A stretch of 64,000 bases of DNA, from NCBI GenBank assembly GCA_963791295.1, contig CAWBRY010000001.1, positions 2,147,419-2,211,418 of the forward strand, in the 5' to 3' direction. Positions within the stretch are counted from its first letter, which is position 1. Every line of letters begins with the position of its first letter. Shown here piece by piece: positions 62,359 to 64,000 of the stretch. Source of the DNA: CAWBRY01 sp963791295. Lineage in GTDB: Bacteria > Bacteroidota > Bacteroidia > Chitinophagales > Chitinophagaceae. Position numbers and translations under genes: made by a program. The notes beneath the pieces are model-generated. The model made no database searches and was not told where the DNA came from. It worked only from the letters and a program-made list of their open reading frames with translations.

Positions 62359-64000
62359 ATGTCTAATGCATTAAAATACCTTTTGAACATGAAAAGACTT
62401 CCTATTGTGATTCTGATGATTGTGGCAGGTTCATTCCTTGCTTTTCAGAGTGTTGGATCTGATAAAAAAAACCCGCCCAACAGGTATGAAGAGATCCTGA
62501 AATTGGTTGGCCAGATGCTGGCGCAGGCTCACTATAGTCCGCAAAATATCAATGACGCCTTCTCAAAAAAGATCTTCAATAAATACATGAATGATTTGGA
62601 TCCGGAGAAGAACATGTATCTCCAGGCCGACCTCAATGATCTGAAGAAATACGAAACCAGGATCGATGATGAAATCAAAGGTGCACCGGTTGAATTTTTC
62701 CTGACAGCCGGAAAAACTTTCACTATGCGCATGGAAGAAGTAGCTGCGGTTTACAATGAGATACTATCTAAACCATTTGATTTTTCTCTTGATGAAAATG
62801 TTGTCCTGGATGGAGATAAGCTCGATCACCCGGCGAACGATGCTGAAAGAAAAGAGCGTTGGAGGAAAAAATTGAAATTCATGACGCTGGAGCGTTTCAC
62901 TGACCTCCAGGACCTACGTGAAAAAAATAAAGGAAAAGAAAATTTCGTCGTGAAGACGGACGCGGAACTAGAGAAGGATGCTCGCGACAAAGTAAAAAGA
63001 TCTGTGGACAGAATGTTTGAGCGGTTCCGTTTCAAATTCTCTGACGATGACAAATTCAATGTCTTTGTAAATGCTATTACCACCACGATGGATCCTCATT
63101 CAGAGTTCTTTCCTCCGGTAGATAAAAGATATTTTGATGAAGAGATGAGCGGGCGCTTTTTTGGGATTGGCGCTTCGCTGCAATACGATGATGGAAATAT
63201 TAAGGTCAGTAGCATCATTACTGGAAGTCCTGCGTGGAAATCCGGCGATATTCAAACGGGTGATATCATTGTAAGAGTGGCCCAGGGAAAGGAAGAACCG
63301 GTGGAATTAACAGGCTTTGTAGTTACCGACGCAGTGAAGCTGATCCGTGGAAAGAAGGGCACAGAAGTCAAATTAACCTTGAAGAAACAAGATGGGACGA
63401 TGAAAGTCGTTTCACTGATCCGCGATGAGATCGTGCAGGATGAAACGTTTGCCAGAAGTGCTATCGTTAAGAACGGTGATTCAAAGATTGGTTACATATT
63501 CCTTCCTGAGTTTTATGCGGATTTTGAACATCCAAATGGAAACCGGAGTTACGTCGACGTAGAAAAGGAAGTCATCAAATTGAAAGAAGAAAAGGTAGAC
63601 GGCATTGTCATTGACTTGCGTAACAATGGCGGTGGCTCGCTATACGATGTAGTGCAAATGGCCGGCCTCTTCATCGAAGACGGTCCTATTGTGCAAGTGA
63701 AGGACAGGGACAACAAACCCAGCGTATTAAAAGATAAGGACCATTCAGTCTTATATTCAGGCCCATTGGCAGTTATGGTCAATGAGTTCAGCGCTTCAGC
63801 TTCAGAAATTTTTGCTGCAGCTATCCAGGACTACAATCGCGGAATTATTATTGGATCTACCTCTACCTACGGTAAAGGGACCGTCCAAAGAAATATCGGA
63901 TTGGATCAGGACCTTGGATTTTCACTTTCCAATTCCAATTTAGGGACTGTCAAGCTTACCCTGCAAAAGTTCTATCGCACGGTTGAGCCGATGACCGGGA
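62359..64000 (+). CDS. prc: Carboxy-terminal processing protease (Prc/Tsp, S41A), 3' partial
   Basis: Reading frame open to the last base of the window; about 547 residues are present. It has an N-terminal membrane or signal segment (LPIVILMIVAGSFLAF), the helical Tsp N-terminal domain (YEEILKLVGQMLAQAHYSPQNIN, DLDPEKNMYL), a PDZ domain (about 265-350, starting near FFGIGASLQYDDGNIKVSSIITGSPAW) and the S41 core: FSASASEIFAAAIQD with the likely nucleophile Ser480, and YGKGTVQ with Lys506. It cuts periplasmic proteins after binding their C-termini. ATG 62389 is an alternative start 10 codons on. Confidence 0.94.
   Translation, partial: MSNALKYLLNMKRLPIVILMIVAGSFLAFQSVGSDKKNPPNRYEEILKLVGQMLAQAHYSPQNINDAFSKKIFNKYMNDLDPEKNMYLQADLNDLKKYETRIDDEIKGAPVEFFLTAGKTFTMRMEEVAAVYNEILSKPFDFSLDENVVLDGDKLDHPANDAERKERWRKKLKFMTLERFTDLQDLREKNKGKENFVVKTDAELEKDARDKVKRSVDRMFERFRFKFSDDDKFNVFVNAITTTMDPHSEFFPPVDKRYFDEEMSGRFFGIGASLQYDDGNIKVSSIITGSPAWKSGDIQTGDIIVRVAQGKEEPVELTGFVVTDAVKLIRGKKGTEVKLTLKKQDGTMKVVSLIRDEIVQDETFARSAIVKNGDSKIGYIFLPEFYADFEHPNGNRSYVDVEKEVIKLKEEKVDGIVIDLRNNGGGSLYDVVQMAGLFIEDGPIVQVKDRDNKPSVLKDKDHSVLYSGPLAVMVNEFSASASEIFAAAIQDYNRGIIIGSTSTYGKGTVQRNIGLDQDLGFSLSNSNLGTVKLTLQKFYRTVEPMTG

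Overview
The window is chromosomal DNA of a Bacteroidota bacterium, most likely of the Chitinophagaceae or a close relative. The evidence is a SusC/SusD pair, a second TonB-dependent receptor, many lipoproteins with a Cys directly after the signal peptide, a type IX secretion (T9SS) tail, promoters of the TTTG-N20-TAnnTTTG kind and the near absence of Shine-Dalgarno sequences. There is no phage, plasmid, insertion sequence or CRISPR array. Two tRNA genes lie in the window: Thr(CGT) on the minus strand and His(GTG) on the plus strand. One gene runs off each end (ung on the left, a Prc/Tsp protease on the right).

Region 1 (1-17556) holds ung, a GNAT acetyltransferase, a PlsC acyltransferase and then the histidine degradation genes hutH and hutU. 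Between hutH and hutU sits a 12 kb block: SusC, SusD, a giant FG-GAP/ASPIC-UnbV lipoprotein, a cytochrome-c/FG-GAP lipoprotein and a vanadium-dependent haloperoxidase-like lipoprotein. The block has no glycoside hydrolase and looks like an outer-membrane uptake and surface-redox locus. A perfect LacI/PurR-type palindrome lies upstream of it.

Region 2 (17625-34956) holds a T9SS cargo protein, several secreted proteins of unknown function, two DinB-like proteins, an amine oxidase, and a run formed by a class III cyclase-TolB-TPR protein, a Tat-exported sugar isomerase/epimerase and a GMC oxidoreductase. It continues with a double-cupin lipoprotein, a type B carboxylesterase and a pentameric ligand-gated ion channel whose gene begins 13 bases after tRNA-Thr on the same strand.

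Region 3 (35151-50256) holds a LytTR membrane regulator, two serine hydrolases, a SYLF protein, a broken Bcr/CflA drug-exporter gene with a small internal inversion, an S10 peptidase, a TauE/SafE permease, an AlkZ/AZL-like DNA glycosylase, and a second cyclase-TolB-TPR gene that leads directly into a DUF1080 (3-keto-disaccharide hydrolase family) gene and diverges from a Gfo/Idh oxidoreductase. Together with the GMC and isomerase genes of region 2, this suggests a 3-keto-glycoside pathway tied to two paralogous cyclase-like regulators.

Region 4 (50326-64000) is mostly housekeeping: a coiled-coil envelope protein, holA, ribF, purM, ftsE, a glycosyltransferase with a Gfo/Idh partner, an outer-membrane beta-barrel receptor, a DUF445-like membrane protein, tRNA-His and the start of prc. 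Two small intergenic inverted-repeat elements (56345-56397 and 58562-58596) may be dispersed repeats.
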